Shown: one piece after another, positions 55,418 to 63,927 of the stretch
Position numbering within the stretch: position 1 is the first letter of the stretch
Layout of the letters: the number at the start of each line of letters is the position of its first letter
DNA from: Xylanibacter ruminicola Ga6B6
GTDB lineage: Bacteria; Bacteroidota; Bacteroidia; Bacteroidales; Bacteroidaceae
Reading direction: 5' to 3'
Length of the DNA stretch: 64,000 bases
NCBI RefSeq assembly: GCF_000687715.1
Contig: NZ_JHXD01000013.1
Location: forward strand, 29,234 to 93,233
Notes under the pieces: model-generated
What the model saw: only the letters and a program-made list of their open reading frames with translations
The model's database searches: none
Told to the model about the DNA's origin: nothing
Translations under genes and position numbers: made by a program

Positions 55418-57610
55418 ATGTTGAAACATTCTTTTCAATTCATACTTGCGGCCTGTGTGCTGGCGACTTCTGCCAGCGCGCAGGTTAAACTTTGTGTTGA
55501 TGCCGGTTGGCAGTTTGCACGCCAGGATGCTGCTCATGCGTGGCAGTCGGTAAACCTGCCTCATTGCTATAATGCCCTCGATGGGGTGAACCCTGATATA
55601 AAGTATTATCAGGGTGTCGGTTGGTATCATACCACGTTACAGGTTGCGAATCCGTATCCTGGAGGGCATACGCTACTGGAGTTTGAAGGCGCAGGACAGA
55701 AGACCGAGGTGTATGTGGATACGATGCTGGTTGGCACACATGTGGGTGGCTACGACCGTTGGACGGTTGATATCACACGTTATGGCAATGGCCGACTGCC
55801 TGTGGTGGTGCGCTGCGATAACAGTCGCGATGTGCAGATGATACCTTCGGACCTCTCAGATTTCTGTCTTTATGGTGGCCTCTATCGTCACGTCAATCTG
55901 TTGTATATGCCCAAGCAGTATATCGAAGATGTACGTATCGATGTGTGTGGAAACCAGGTGGTCATTGATCAGCAGTACCCACTCCAGGTAGAAATCATGG
56001 CGCCTGATGGCAAACGCGTGTTTAAGGGTACCAACCGTCGACCGATTACCATTAGGAAGCCTGTGCTTTGGGATGTGGATCATCCCCAGCTCTATACGGC
56101 TCGCATCCGTTATGGTGAGCAGCAGATAGAGAAACATTTTGGATTGCGTACATTCGAGTTTAAAACGCATGGACCGTTCTATCTCAATGGTCGCCGTTTG
56201 TTGCTCAATGGTACCCACCGCCATGAAGACCATGCCGGGGGAGGGGCTGCCATGACCGACGAGCAGATTCGTCGTGAGATGCAACAAATCAAGGATATGG
56301 GGGCTAACTTTATCCGTTTGGGGCATTATCAGCAGAATGATCTGGTGCTACAGTTGTGCGACTCGCTGGGCTTACTGGTATGGGAAGAGATTCCTTGGTG
56401 CCGAGGCGGAGTGGGGGGCGAGCGCTATCAGGCACAGGCGCATCGCATGCTGACCAATATGATTCAGCAACATCGCCATCACCCTTCGGTGATTCTCTGG
56501 GGCTTAGGTAATGAGAACGACTGGCCGGGCGATTTCGGGACGAAGGTGGACACCCTGGGCATCCGACTGTTGATGACCTCGCTGAATACCCTGGCGCATC
56601 AGTTGGATGCTAATCGCCTCACTACCATTCGGCGCTGTGATTTCTGTGCCGACATCGTGGATGTATATTCGCCTTCCATCTGGGCTGGTTGGTATGCACG
56701 TAGGTTTACCGATTATCGCGAGATGGAACAGACGGCTATCAACCGTTTCCCGCGTTTCTTACATGCCGAATGGGGCGGTGACAGTCATGCTGGGCGCCAT
56801 GCAGAAAGCGGATTTGACATAGAAGCTGGCGACAGAAATGGCGATTGGTCGGAGAGTTATATTGTGCGATTATTTGACTGGCATCTGAAAGAACAGGCAC
56901 AGATGCCCAACCTGACGGGGTCGGCTTTCTGGACTTTTAAGGACTTTTGTACCCCCTTGCGCCCCAATAACCCGATACCCTATGTAAATCAGAAGGGCGT
57001 TTGCCAGCGCGATGGCACACCTAAGGAGAGCTATTATGTGTTTCAGAGTTATTGGTCGAAAAAACCGATGCTGCATATCTATGGACAAACCTGGCCTATC
57101 CGCTGGGGCAATGAGGGCGAACAGAAAGAGGTGCTGGTATATTCGAACGAACCCGAGGTGGAACTCTTTGTCAACGGCGTGTCGTATGGTAAGAAACAGC
57201 GCTCTTTGACCGATTATCCCGCACAGGGTTTTCATTGGATGGTGCCGTTTGTGGCTGGGAAGAATCACATCCGTGCGGTGTCGGGGCGCCTGACTGATGA
57301 GATAACGTGCGACTACCAAACGGCCAAATGGGGCGCACCTGCACAGTTGAAACTGAGCTATCAGGATGGTTTGGTGACAGCGCAGATATGCGACCAAGAT
57401 GGGGTGCCTTGTTTGGATTCAAAGGATTGGGTGGAGTTTTCGATGGTTGGCGATGGTTTGATGCACCAGAACGAAGGTACCAACACTGGTTCTTATCGCA
57501 TCCAAGCGGCCAATGGTAAAGCTGCCATTCGTGTGGATATCAAGGGTAAAACAATAGTCTTTGCAAGGCTATCTAATACATCTTTGATAGCAAAACAAGT
57601 TGTTTTGTAG
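55418..57610 (+). CDS. Glycoside hydrolase family 2
   Basis: A 730-residue exported GH2: signal peptide ending in SASAQ, jelly-roll sugar-binding domain (VNLPHCYNALDG, TEVYVDTMLVGTHVGGYDRW), short Ig-like domain, TIM barrel with acid/base Glu366 (GLGNENDWP) and nucleophile Glu451 (FLHAEWGGD), then a DUF4982 and Ig-like C-terminus. Activity may be beta-galactosidase, beta-glucuronidase or similar. It starts one base after the fusion enzyme's stop codon and is only loosely similar to that enzyme's GH2 module, so the two probably cut different linkages. Confidence 0.92.
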   Translation: MLKHSFQFILAACVLATSASAQVKLCVDAGWQFARQDAAHAWQSVNLPHCYNALDGVNPDIKYYQGVGWYHTTLQVANPYPGGHTLLEFEGAGQKTEVYVDTMLVGTHVGGYDRWTVDITRYGNGRLPVVVRCDNSRDVQMIPSDLSDFCLYGGLYRHVNLLYMPKQYIEDVRIDVCGNQVVIDQQYPLQVEIMAPDGKRVFKGTNRRPITIRKPVLWDVDHPQLYTARIRYGEQQIEKHFGLRTFEFKTHGPFYLNGRRLLLNGTHRHEDHAGGGAAMTDEQIRREMQQIKDMGANFIRLGHYQQNDLVLQLCDSLGLLVWEEIPWCRGGVGGERYQAQAHRMLTNMIQQHRHHPSVILWGLGNENDWPGDFGTKVDTLGIRLLMTSLNTLAHQLDANRLTTIRRCDFCADIVDVYSPSIWAGWYARRFTDYREMEQTAINRFPRFLHAEWGGDSHAGRHAESGFDIEAGDRNGDWSESYIVRLFDWHLKEQAQMPNLTGSAFWTFKDFCTPLRPNNPIPYVNQKGVCQRDGTPKESYYVFQSYWSKKPMLHIYGQTWPIRWGNEGEQKEVLVYSNEPEVELFVNGVSYGKKQRSLTDYPAQGFHWMVPFVAGKNHIRAVSGRLTDEITCDYQTAKWGAPAQLKLSYQDGLVTAQICDQDGVPCLDSKDWVEFSMVGDGLMHQNEGTNTGSYRIQAANGKAAIRVDIKGKTIVFARLSNTSLIAKQVVL

Positions 57611-57627
57611 TGAAAGATGATAAGAAA

Positions 57628-57664
57628 AAGAGAGTGATGGTTTGAAATTGCCTATCACTCTCTT
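57628..57664. terminator. Inverted repeat after the GH2 gene
   Basis: An 11-bp perfect stem (AAGAGAGTGAT / ATCACTCTCTT) 18 nt after the last gene of the utilisation locus; probable terminator, though the following T-run is weak. Confidence 0.6.
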
Positions 57665-57685
57665 AACTTATTGATGTATAGGGTG

Positions 57686-57724
57686 TTATAGCAAAAAGTG
57701 ATACTTTTGTGTATTTTGCTATAA
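57686..57724. terminator. Inverted repeat after rseP
   Basis: A perfect 11-bp stem (TTATAGCAAAA / TTTTGCTATAA) 6 bp beyond the rseP stop codon on its downstream side; probable end of the tsaB-rseP operon. Confidence 0.55.
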
Positions 57725-57729
57725 AAAAA

Positions 57730-59115
57730 CTACATGTAACCTAACCAACGAAGAATGTCGTTGAGGTTGGCAAATACCATCAGAAGGATGAGCAATCCGA
57801 ATCCGAAGTATTCGGCACGGATCATAAAGGTCTCAGATGGTTTGCGACGGGTAATCATCTCATAAATCAGGAACAGTACATGTCCACCATCCAAAGCTGG
57901 GATGGGCAGGATGTTCATGAAGGCGAGGATGATTGAAAGGAAGGCGGTCATCTTCCAGAACAGATACCAATCCCACATGGGAGGGAACAGACTGCCGATA
58001 GCTCCGAAACCACCAATCGACTTAGCACCGTCGGCTGTGAACACATACTTCATGTCGCCCACGTAACCCTTCAGCACGTTGATTCCGTATGCTATTCCGG
58101 CGGGGAAACTCTCAAAGAAACCGTACTCTTTGGTGATGGGCTGGTAGATGCCAGCAATGGTCTGAACCATGAAACCGAGTTTCAAATCAGGTGTCAAGGT
58201 GATGGTGGCTGTATCCTGTACCTCATTACGAGCATAAACGATGGTAGCTGTGCGCACCTTCAGGCTGTCTGCCTGCGTCTTGGCGGCTGTCATCATATCC
58301 TCGAGTACACCCAGTTGATCGGTAAACTCGTTGTAGCTGTCGACGGGCTTGCCGTTGATGCCTACAATCTTATCACCTTTCTGTAGTCCCATCTCGGCGG
58401 CAGGTGTACCTTCCATTACACTGTCGATCACGGCAGGAATCAGTGGACGAACGAATGAGGGCTCTGCCTTCAGCATACCCAACAGGTTGATGTCGCCAGG
58501 CAGCTTGATGCTCATGGCCTTACCGTCGCGGATAATGTCGGCACGGGTAGCCTCGCTCAGGGCACGGTACATATCGGCACTGAAGTCCTTGAACTCGCCG
58601 TTCTCGGTACCTACCAGAATATCGCCATCCTTAAAGCCGTACTGCTTGGCCTCGGTGTTGAACTTCATACCCAGAGTCATGTTCTTGGTGGGGATATAGG
58701 TATCGCCCCAGTAGAACAGAATCATAGAATAGATAAACAGGGCCAGCAGGAAGTTAACCAGTACACCGCCAATCATTACCAGCAGACGCTGCCAGGCTGG
58801 TTTAGAGCGGAACTCCCATGGCTGCACGGGCTGTTTCATCTGTTCGGTATCAAAACTCTCGTCGATCATACCGGCAATCTTGCAGTATCCGCCCAGTGGC
58901 AACCAACCTACACCATACTGTGTGTCGCTGTTCTTGGGCTTGAACTTAAACAGACTGCCGTCCCATTTCCAGAGACTGGGATCGAAGAAGAGATAGAACT
59001 TCTCTACGCGGATGCCAAAGAGCTTGGCAAAGAAGAAGTGGCCACCCTCGTGGAGCAGCACCAGCAGGCCAATGGCCAGCATGAATTGCAAAAGTCTAAT
59101 TAAAAAGATATCCAT
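57730..59115 (-). CDS. rseP: RIP metalloprotease RseP (site-2 protease)
   Basis: A 461-residue inner-membrane zinc protease that cuts membrane-anchored anti-sigma factors and leftover signal peptides. Catalytic HEGGH lies in the first helix, the third ligand motif in NILPIPALDGGH near the C-terminus, and a PDZ domain in between (about 215-300, GLQKGDKIVGINGKPV). It is the last gene of the operon, 6 nt after dxr, a linkage seen widely. Confidence 0.95.
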   Translation of the reverse strand: MDIFLIRLLQFMLAIGLLVLLHEGGHFFFAKLFGIRVEKFYLFFDPSLWKWDGSLFKFKPKNSDTQYGVGWLPLGGYCKIAGMIDESFDTEQMKQPVQPWEFRSKPAWQRLLVMIGGVLVNFLLALFIYSMILFYWGDTYIPTKNMTLGMKFNTEAKQYGFKDGDILVGTENGEFKDFSADMYRALSEATRADIIRDGKAMSIKLPGDINLLGMLKAEPSFVRPLIPAVIDSVMEGTPAAEMGLQKGDKIVGINGKPVDSYNEFTDQLGVLEDMMTAAKTQADSLKVRTATIVYARNEVQDTATITLTPDLKLGFMVQTIAGIYQPITKEYGFFESFPAGIAYGINVLKGYVGDMKYVFTADGAKSIGGFGAIGSLFPPMWDWYLFWKMTAFLSIILAFMNILPIPALDGGHVLFLIYEMITRRKPSETFMIRAEYFGFGLLILLMVFANLNDILRWLGYM

Positions 59116-59121
59116 TGTTGA

Positions 59122-60279
59122 TTATTTATTCATGAGTTCTGTAGCGATACGACGGGCCTCGGCATCGGTAGCGATGTAGGTGTCGTAGCTGGGGTTCTTA
59201 TCGAAGGTGGCGCGCTGCATGGTCTCGGCAATAATGTCGCCCATCTGCAGGAATCCGCACTTGTCCTCCAGGAATCCACGGTTCACAATCTCGTTAGCAG
59301 CATTCACGATACATGGCATGTTACCGCCCTTGTCGATAGCTTCGAATGCCAAAGCTAAACAACGGAACTTCTCCAAGTCGGGCTCGAAGAACTCCAGATG
59401 CTGGGCCTTGAACAGGTCGAGGCGCTCGCCACTCAGATGCAAACGCTGTGGGAACGAGAAGGCATACTGGATAGGCAGACGCATATCGGGCACACCCAAC
59501 TGGGCCTTTACGCTACCGTCCTGGAACTGAACGGCACTGTGCACAATACTCTGGGGGTGAACCAGTACCTGAATCTGCTTGGCATCAACACCAAACAGCC
59601 ACTTGGCCTCGATGACCTCGAAGCCCTTGTTCATCATCGAAGCAGAATCGATGGTGATCTTGGCGCCCATATCCCATGTTGGATGGCGCAGGGCATCGGC
59701 CTTGGTTACGTGAGCAATCTCCTCCATCGACTTCAGACGGAAAGGACCGCCCGATGCTGTGAGCAGAATCTTTTCGATGGGGTTCTGATCCTCGCCAACC
59801 AGACTCTGGAAGATTGCTGAGTGCTCGCTGTCTACAGGCAGGATAGGGGTGTGGTACTGCTGGGCCAGCTGCAGAATCAGCTCACCGGCAACCACCAGTG
59901 TCTCCTTATTAGCCAAGCAGATGGTCTTACCAGCCTTGATGGCATGGATGGTGGGATTCAATCCCGAGAAACCAACCATCGCTGTGAGTACCATGTTGAT
60001 GGGGCCGGCTTCTACAATCTCGTTCAGTGCCTGGGCACCGGCATATACTTTTACGTCGGGCATGTCGCTCATCAGACTCTTCAGTTCATCGTAACGTGCC
60101 TCATTGGCAATCACGATGGCTGCGGGCTTAAACTTATGAGCTTGCTCGGCCAGCAACTCTACCTTATTATTAGCAGTCAAACAATAGACCTCGTACAGGT
60201 CGCTATGTTCCTCGATAACCTCGAGTGCTTGTGTTCCTATCGACCCCGTAGAGCCGAGAATGGCTATTTGTTTCTTCAT
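59122..60279 (-). CDS. dxr: 1-deoxy-D-xylulose-5-phosphate reductoisomerase
   Basis: Second enzyme of the MEP pathway (385 aa): NADPH-dependent rearrangement of DXP to MEP. NADPH loop GSTGSIGTQ at the start, metal-binding VDSEHSA near residue 150, SGGPFR and the NAANE helix further on. It overlaps rimM by 4 nt. Its pathway partner dxs lies 48 kb away in this window. Confidence 0.97.
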   Translation of the reverse strand: MKKQIAILGSTGSIGTQALEVIEEHSDLYEVYCLTANNKVELLAEQAHKFKPAAIVIANEARYDELKSLMSDMPDVKVYAGAQALNEIVEAGPINMVLTAMVGFSGLNPTIHAIKAGKTICLANKETLVVAGELILQLAQQYHTPILPVDSEHSAIFQSLVGEDQNPIEKILLTASGGPFRLKSMEEIAHVTKADALRHPTWDMGAKITIDSASMMNKGFEVIEAKWLFGVDAKQIQVLVHPQSIVHSAVQFQDGSVKAQLGVPDMRLPIQYAFSFPQRLHLSGERLDLFKAQHLEFFEPDLEKFRCLALAFEAIDKGGNMPCIVNAANEIVNRGFLEDKCGFLQMGDIIAETMQRATFDKNPSYDTYIATDAEARRIATELMNK

Positions 60280-60785
60280 AACTCTAAAATGCCTTCCGGC
60301 AGTTGTACTATTATTTGTTGTTTCTTTGTATCTACATTGGTAATCAACTCTTCCGAAGCAGGAATCAGTTTGCCGTCTTCCAGTTCGAAGAGGATATTAA
60401 TGGTGGAATCATCCACCGAGGCAATTTTTCCAGCAACCTTGCCGGTATTGGCATCGATGAGTTCGAAGCCCACGATGGCTGCCCACGAAAGCTGCTCTTC
60501 GTCGTCCTCCGCCATCTCACGGGGGAAGTAAACCTCACAACCGGTCAGCTCTCTGGCACGCTCCTGGGTGTCAATGCCCTCAAATTTCATCAGGGCATTG
60601 TCGTCGGTCTTAAAACGGTACTCCTCTATAAAGAAAGGTACCAGGATACCATCCATATCAAGTATCAGGTAGTCGGCATCGGTACGGTCGAACACATCGT
60701 CGTCGAAGAGAAAACTAATCTCTCCTTTCACGCCGTGCGCCTTACCTAACTTACCTATCTTATATACGTCTTCTCTTTTTATCAT
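60276..60785 (-). CDS. rimM: Ribosome maturation factor RimM
   Basis: A 169-residue factor helping assembly of the 30S head, around 16S helices 31-33. The N-terminal RimM domain starts VYKIGKLGKAHGVKGEI; a PRC-barrel domain follows from about residue 95 (LIDANTGKVAGKIASVDD). A 40-bp spacer carrying a CTAG array separates it from murA upstream. Confidence 0.93.
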   Translation of the reverse strand: MIKREDVYKIGKLGKAHGVKGEISFLFDDDVFDRTDADYLILDMDGILVPFFIEEYRFKTDDNALMKFEGIDTQERARELTGCEVYFPREMAEDDEEQLSWAAIVGFELIDANTGKVAGKIASVDDSTINILFELEDGKLIPASEELITNVDTKKQQIIVQLPEGILEL

Positions 60786-60788
60786 CTT

Positions 60789-60833
60789 GCTAGATTTTCT
60801 AGAGGTTCTAGATATACAAGTTTTGCTAGCCTC
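60789..60833. repeat. 9-bp CTAG array between murA and rimM
   Basis: CTAG at 60790, 60799, 60808 and 60826, with CAAG at 60817 in the missing phase: five 9-bp units. The last unit supplies the murA stop codon (TAG on the minus strand). Confidence 0.75.
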
Positions 60834-62130
60834 TGATTATTTTAGCGCCCAGAGCATTCAGGCGGGCTTCGATATTCTCGTAGCCGCGGTCAATTTGCTC
60901 GATGTTGTCGATGCGACTGGTACCTTTGGCACTCATGGCTGCAATCAGCAGAGCGATACCGGCACGGATATCCGGACTCGACATACGACCGCCACGCAGG
61001 GTAATCTTTCTGTCGTGACCCACCACTACGGCTCGGTGTGGGTCGCAAAGTATAATCTGTGCACCCATGTCAATCAACTTATCCACGAAGAACAGTCTGC
61101 TTTCAAACATCTTCTGGTGGAACAGCACGCTACCGCGGGCCTGGGTGGCAACCACAATCAGTACCGACAACAGGTCGGGAGTCAAGCCGGGCCATGGGGC
61201 ATCGGCCAGTGTCATGATAGTTCCATCCATAAACGATTGTATCTCGTAATGATCCTGACGGGGTATCCATAAGTCGTCGCCTTCAACCTCGATTTGTACA
61301 CCTAACCTGCGGAAGGCATCGGGAATAATTCCTAAGTTCTTAACACTTACATCTTTGATGCGGACGCCATTACCGCACATGGCTGCCATACCGATAAACG
61401 AGCCAACCTCAATCATATCGGGCAGAATCATGTGGTCGGTGCCATGCAAACTGTCAACACCCTCGATGGTGAGCAGGTTCGAGGCGATACCGCTGATGCG
61501 GGCACCCATACTGTTCAGCATCTTACAGAGCTGTTGCAGGTAGGGTTCGCAAGCTGCATTGTATATCGTGGTTGTGCCTTTGGCAAATACGGCAGCCATA
61601 ATGATGTTGGCTGTACCTGTTACCGATGCCTCGTCGAGCAACATGTAGGTGCCCTTCAGCTGTTTGGCCGAGATCTCATACACATCGCGTCCTTCCACAC
61701 GGTTAAAGGTGGCCCCGAGTTTCTCGAATCCTAAGAAGTGGGTGTCCAAACGACGGCGACCAATCTTATCGCCACCAGGTTTGGTGATGACGGCTTTACC
61801 CATGCGGGCCAGAAGTGGACCAATCATCATCACGCTGCCACGCAGTGCAGCACACTTCTTCACAAACTCGTCGCTCTGTAAGTAATCCAGGTTCAGCTCG
61901 TCGGCTTTGAAGGTATAAGTGTTCTCTTCCTTTTTGGTTACCTTCACACCAATATCACGCAGCAGCTGAATGAGGTTGTTCACATCGCGAATGTTCGGGA
62001 TGTTGCGGATAATCACCTCTTCCTCTGTCAACAATGTGGCACAGATTACCTGTAGGGCCTCGTTCTTAGCCCCCTGTGGTGTGATGGTTCCTTGCAGCAG
62101 ATGGCCGCCTTCAATGATAAATGATGCCAT
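60826..62130 (-). CDS. murA: UDP-N-acetylglucosamine 1-carboxyvinyltransferase, Asp-type
   Basis: First committed enzyme of peptidoglycan synthesis (434 aa): adds enolpyruvate to UDP-GlcNAc. Lys22/Asn23 are in the QGAKNEAL motif. In the PGG loop, where E. coli has Cys115 (PGGCTIG), this protein has Asp121 (PGGDKIG). The Cys-to-Asp change is known to make MurA insensitive to fosfomycin while active. It is 5 nt from the DUF4290 gene; its stop codon lies in a CTAG array. Confidence 0.96.
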   Translation of the reverse strand: MASFIIEGGHLLQGTITPQGAKNEALQVICATLLTEEEVIIRNIPNIRDVNNLIQLLRDIGVKVTKKEENTYTFKADELNLDYLQSDEFVKKCAALRGSVMMIGPLLARMGKAVITKPGGDKIGRRRLDTHFLGFEKLGATFNRVEGRDVYEISAKQLKGTYMLLDEASVTGTANIIMAAVFAKGTTTIYNAACEPYLQQLCKMLNSMGARISGIASNLLTIEGVDSLHGTDHMILPDMIEVGSFIGMAAMCGNGVRIKDVSVKNLGIIPDAFRRLGVQIEVEGDDLWIPRQDHYEIQSFMDGTIMTLADAPWPGLTPDLLSVLIVVATQARGSVLFHQKMFESRLFFVDKLIDMGAQIILCDPHRAVVVGHDRKITLRGGRMSSPDIRAGIALLIAAMSAKGTSRIDNIEQIDRGYENIEARLNALGAKIIRG

Positions 62131-62135
62131 ATAGG

Positions 62136-62726
62136 TTACTTCTTTTTCTTCTTTTTCTCGTCTGTCTGAGCTACTTTCTCAAATCTGAAAGCGTTCAGGT
62201 CAATCTGGATGGCGCCGTCGGTAAAGCGAGCCAGGTCGCTGGCCACGCGCTCATCGTCCATCGAACCGTGTCCGAACTGAGCCAGGTCGCGCTTCATCTG
62301 GTTGGCGGTATATCTTACCAATGCATCGCGCTCCTCGCCATCGGGCATCGTCTTCAGCTTCTTAAAGAGCTCCTCAACCAATCTGCCGTAGTGGCGCAGT
62401 CGCACGCTCTCCTTAGGCAGCTTCATAGGCTGGGGCTTCGATAGAATCTTGTCGGCCTCGCTGATGTCGTAAGGCCAGTCAATCTCCAGCTCTCTGTGAC
62501 TCATCAGGTACAGATGGTTCCAGAGTGTGTGCTCGTAGTCATCGTTCTCCTTCAGCTGTGGGTTCTTGGTCTCCATCAGCTTCACGATGGTCTGGGCACA
62601 CTGCAGACGCTCCTCTTTGCTGGGCAGCTCGCAAGCCAACTCAATCATCTTCTGGATCTCACGTCCGTATTCCGACATCACCAGCTTTTCGCGCTGTGTG
62701 TTGTAATCTAATCCTTTTATATCCAT
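62136..62726 (-). CDS. DUF4290 protein
   Basis: A 196-residue soluble protein of a Bacteroidota-specific family of unknown function, mostly helical (MIELACELPSKEERLQCAQTIV) and ending in a run of lysines. No signal or catalytic motif. It sits between tsaB and murA with 2-5 nt spacers, an arrangement I believe is common in Bacteroidales. Confidence 0.82.
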   Translation of the reverse strand: MDIKGLDYNTQREKLVMSEYGREIQKMIELACELPSKEERLQCAQTIVKLMETKNPQLKENDDYEHTLWNHLYLMSHRELEIDWPYDISEADKILSKPQPMKLPKESVRLRHYGRLVEELFKKLKTMPDGEERDALVRYTANQMKRDLAQFGHGSMDDERVASDLARFTDGAIQIDLNAFRFEKVAQTDEKKKKKK

Positions 62727-62728
62727 AA

Positions 62729-63418
62729 TTATAACAGTTTCTTGGGTAGTTTGGCTACAAAGTCCTTCAGATAGTAAGGCACAAAGTAGGCCACATCTTC
62801 TGTCTGGTCGTTCAGCAATCGCTTCTCAGCCAGAGGCTGCATCCACTTGGCTAGAGGCTCTATCCCCTCTATCAGGTGCGCATTTGGGTGATTGATGGTC
62901 TCCATGCATTTCTTTGCACCATTGCCAAAGAAGTACACGGGGTGCTTGTCAAGGTATTCCTTGTATGTTTCTTCTGTCACGATGTCTGCACCAATTTCGC
63001 GTACTGGCTTCAGTGCTCTGTCGTATATACCTGCATACACCTCCATACGTCGGGCATCGAGCATGGGGCAGAGTAGGGCATCCTCTTCTGGAATCTCTCT
63101 TAATAATACAGGTACACACAGCAGCTCCAGAGTTGGAACAGCTATCAGCTTCAGGTTGCGACCGTAGCAGATACCCTTAGCCATCGATACGCCAATACGC
63201 AGTCCGGTGTATGAGCCAGGACCGCAACTTACAGCCACCGCATCAAAAGGGATGGCGTGATTATCGGTAAACGAGAGTGCCTCGTCAACCATGGTACCTA
63301 AACTTTCTGCGTGGTTAGGTCCGCTATGATCTTCTTGCTGGAAGATAACATGCGAATCCTCCGAAACAGCAACGGAACAAACATCCGTACTGGTTTCAAT
63401 ATGTAATATCGTCGACAT
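62729..63418 (-). CDS. tsaB: tRNA threonylcarbamoyladenosine biosynthesis protein TsaB
   Basis: A 229-residue ASKHA-fold protein that partners TsaD and TsaE to make t6A37 in tRNAs decoding ANN codons. Landmarks: ILHIETSTDVCSVAVS and VSCGPGSYTGLRIGVSMAKG near residue 70. First gene of the operon tsaB-DUF4290-murA-rimM-dxr-rseP. Confidence 0.94.
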   Translation of the reverse strand: MSTILHIETSTDVCSVAVSEDSHVIFQQEDHSGPNHAESLGTMVDEALSFTDNHAIPFDAVAVSCGPGSYTGLRIGVSMAKGICYGRNLKLIAVPTLELLCVPVLLREIPEEDALLCPMLDARRMEVYAGIYDRALKPVREIGADIVTEETYKEYLDKHPVYFFGNGAKKCMETINHPNAHLIEGIEPLAKWMQPLAEKRLLNDQTEDVAYFVPYYLKDFVAKLPKKLL

Positions 63419-63448
63419 ACTTTTTAATTAACCTATACTAATAAAGTG

Positions 63449-63456
63449 CAAAGGTA
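63449..63456 (-). promoter_or_regulatory. tsaB operon promoter, -7 box TACCTTTG
   Basis: Minus-strand TAnnTTTG, 30 nt before the tsaB ATG. The 11-bp tandem repeat begins 47 bp further upstream. Confidence 0.65.
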
Positions 63457-63502
63457 CGCATTTTTTTGCCAATAGCCGTGTTTTTATCAGAAATTAACGT
63501 AG

Positions 63503-63573
63503 CAAGGGAGATGCAAGGGAGATGGAAGGGAGATGGAAGGGAGATGGAAGGGGGAAGCAAGGGAGATGGAAGG
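63503..63573. repeat. 11-bp tandem repeat, about 6.5 copies
   Basis: Units of (C/G)AAGGGAGATG start at 63503, 63514, 63525, 63536, 63547 (variant ending GGAAG), 63558 and a partial at 63569. The strand is purine-only apart from T and C at fixed places. It lies between the tsaB promoter and the rRNA promoter. Confidence 0.85.
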
Positions 63574-63585
63574 TCGTAGCGTAAT

Positions 63586-63621
63586 GCTAGCCATGCTAGA
63601 TATTCTAGTTGCTCTATTATT
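63586..63621. repeat. 9-bp CTAG array upstream of the rRNA promoter
   Basis: CTAG at 63587, 63596 and 63605, with CTAT at 63614 in phase: four 9-bp units. It follows the 11-bp repeat by 13 bp. The 63622-63720 stretch beyond it is AT-rich with nothing recognisable. Confidence 0.75.
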
Positions 63622-63726
63622 TCTGGTTTCTATATGATATATAATAATGTGAAGCCTTTTTTACGATTGATATTCGTCAAGAGCGACCCAAAAAATGCAT
63701 GAAAAATGAAAATTTCTCTCGAAAAG

Positions 63727-63758
63727 TTTTGGTAGTTTCAAAAAAAGCAGTACCTTTG
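63727..63758 (+). promoter_or_regulatory. rRNA operon promoter, -33 TTTTG and -7 TACCTTTG
   Basis: TTTTG at 63727-63731 and TACCTTTG at 63751-63758 with a 19-bp spacer: a full consensus promoter about 220 bp before 16S rRNA. Confidence 0.75.
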
Positions 63759-63803
63759 CACCCGCAAATCAGGAACACCACCTGACAAGCACTAAAAGAA
63801 AGA

Positions 63804-63814
63804 GTTCTTTGAAA
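63804..63814 (+). promoter_or_regulatory. boxA-like antitermination site in rRNA leader
   Basis: GTTCTTTGAAA resembles the boxA core (GCTCTTTAA) bound by NusB/S10 in rRNA leaders and lies about 45 nt after the probable transcription start. Confidence 0.45.
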
Positions 63815-63844
63815 GATTTACATAGACAGAAGTAGTACAAGAAG

Positions 63845-63866
63845 CAAGTACTTTTCGAAGTACTTG
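63845..63866 (+). other. Leader hairpin with TTCG loop
   Basis: A perfect 9-bp stem (CAAGTACTT / AAGTACTTG) closes a TTCG loop in the 16S leader. The closing pair is T-A, so it is not the extra-stable cUUCGg type. Confidence 0.65.
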
Positions 63867-63927
63867 GGTAAATGAACAAACCGTTTCAATTTCTTGAATT
63901 TGGATAGTTGTTCTGAGACAGATAACT

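Noticed and set aside
63503..63573. Possible CRISPR array
   Set aside because: Units are 11 bp and directly abutting with no spacers; no cas genes. Recorded as a tandem repeat.
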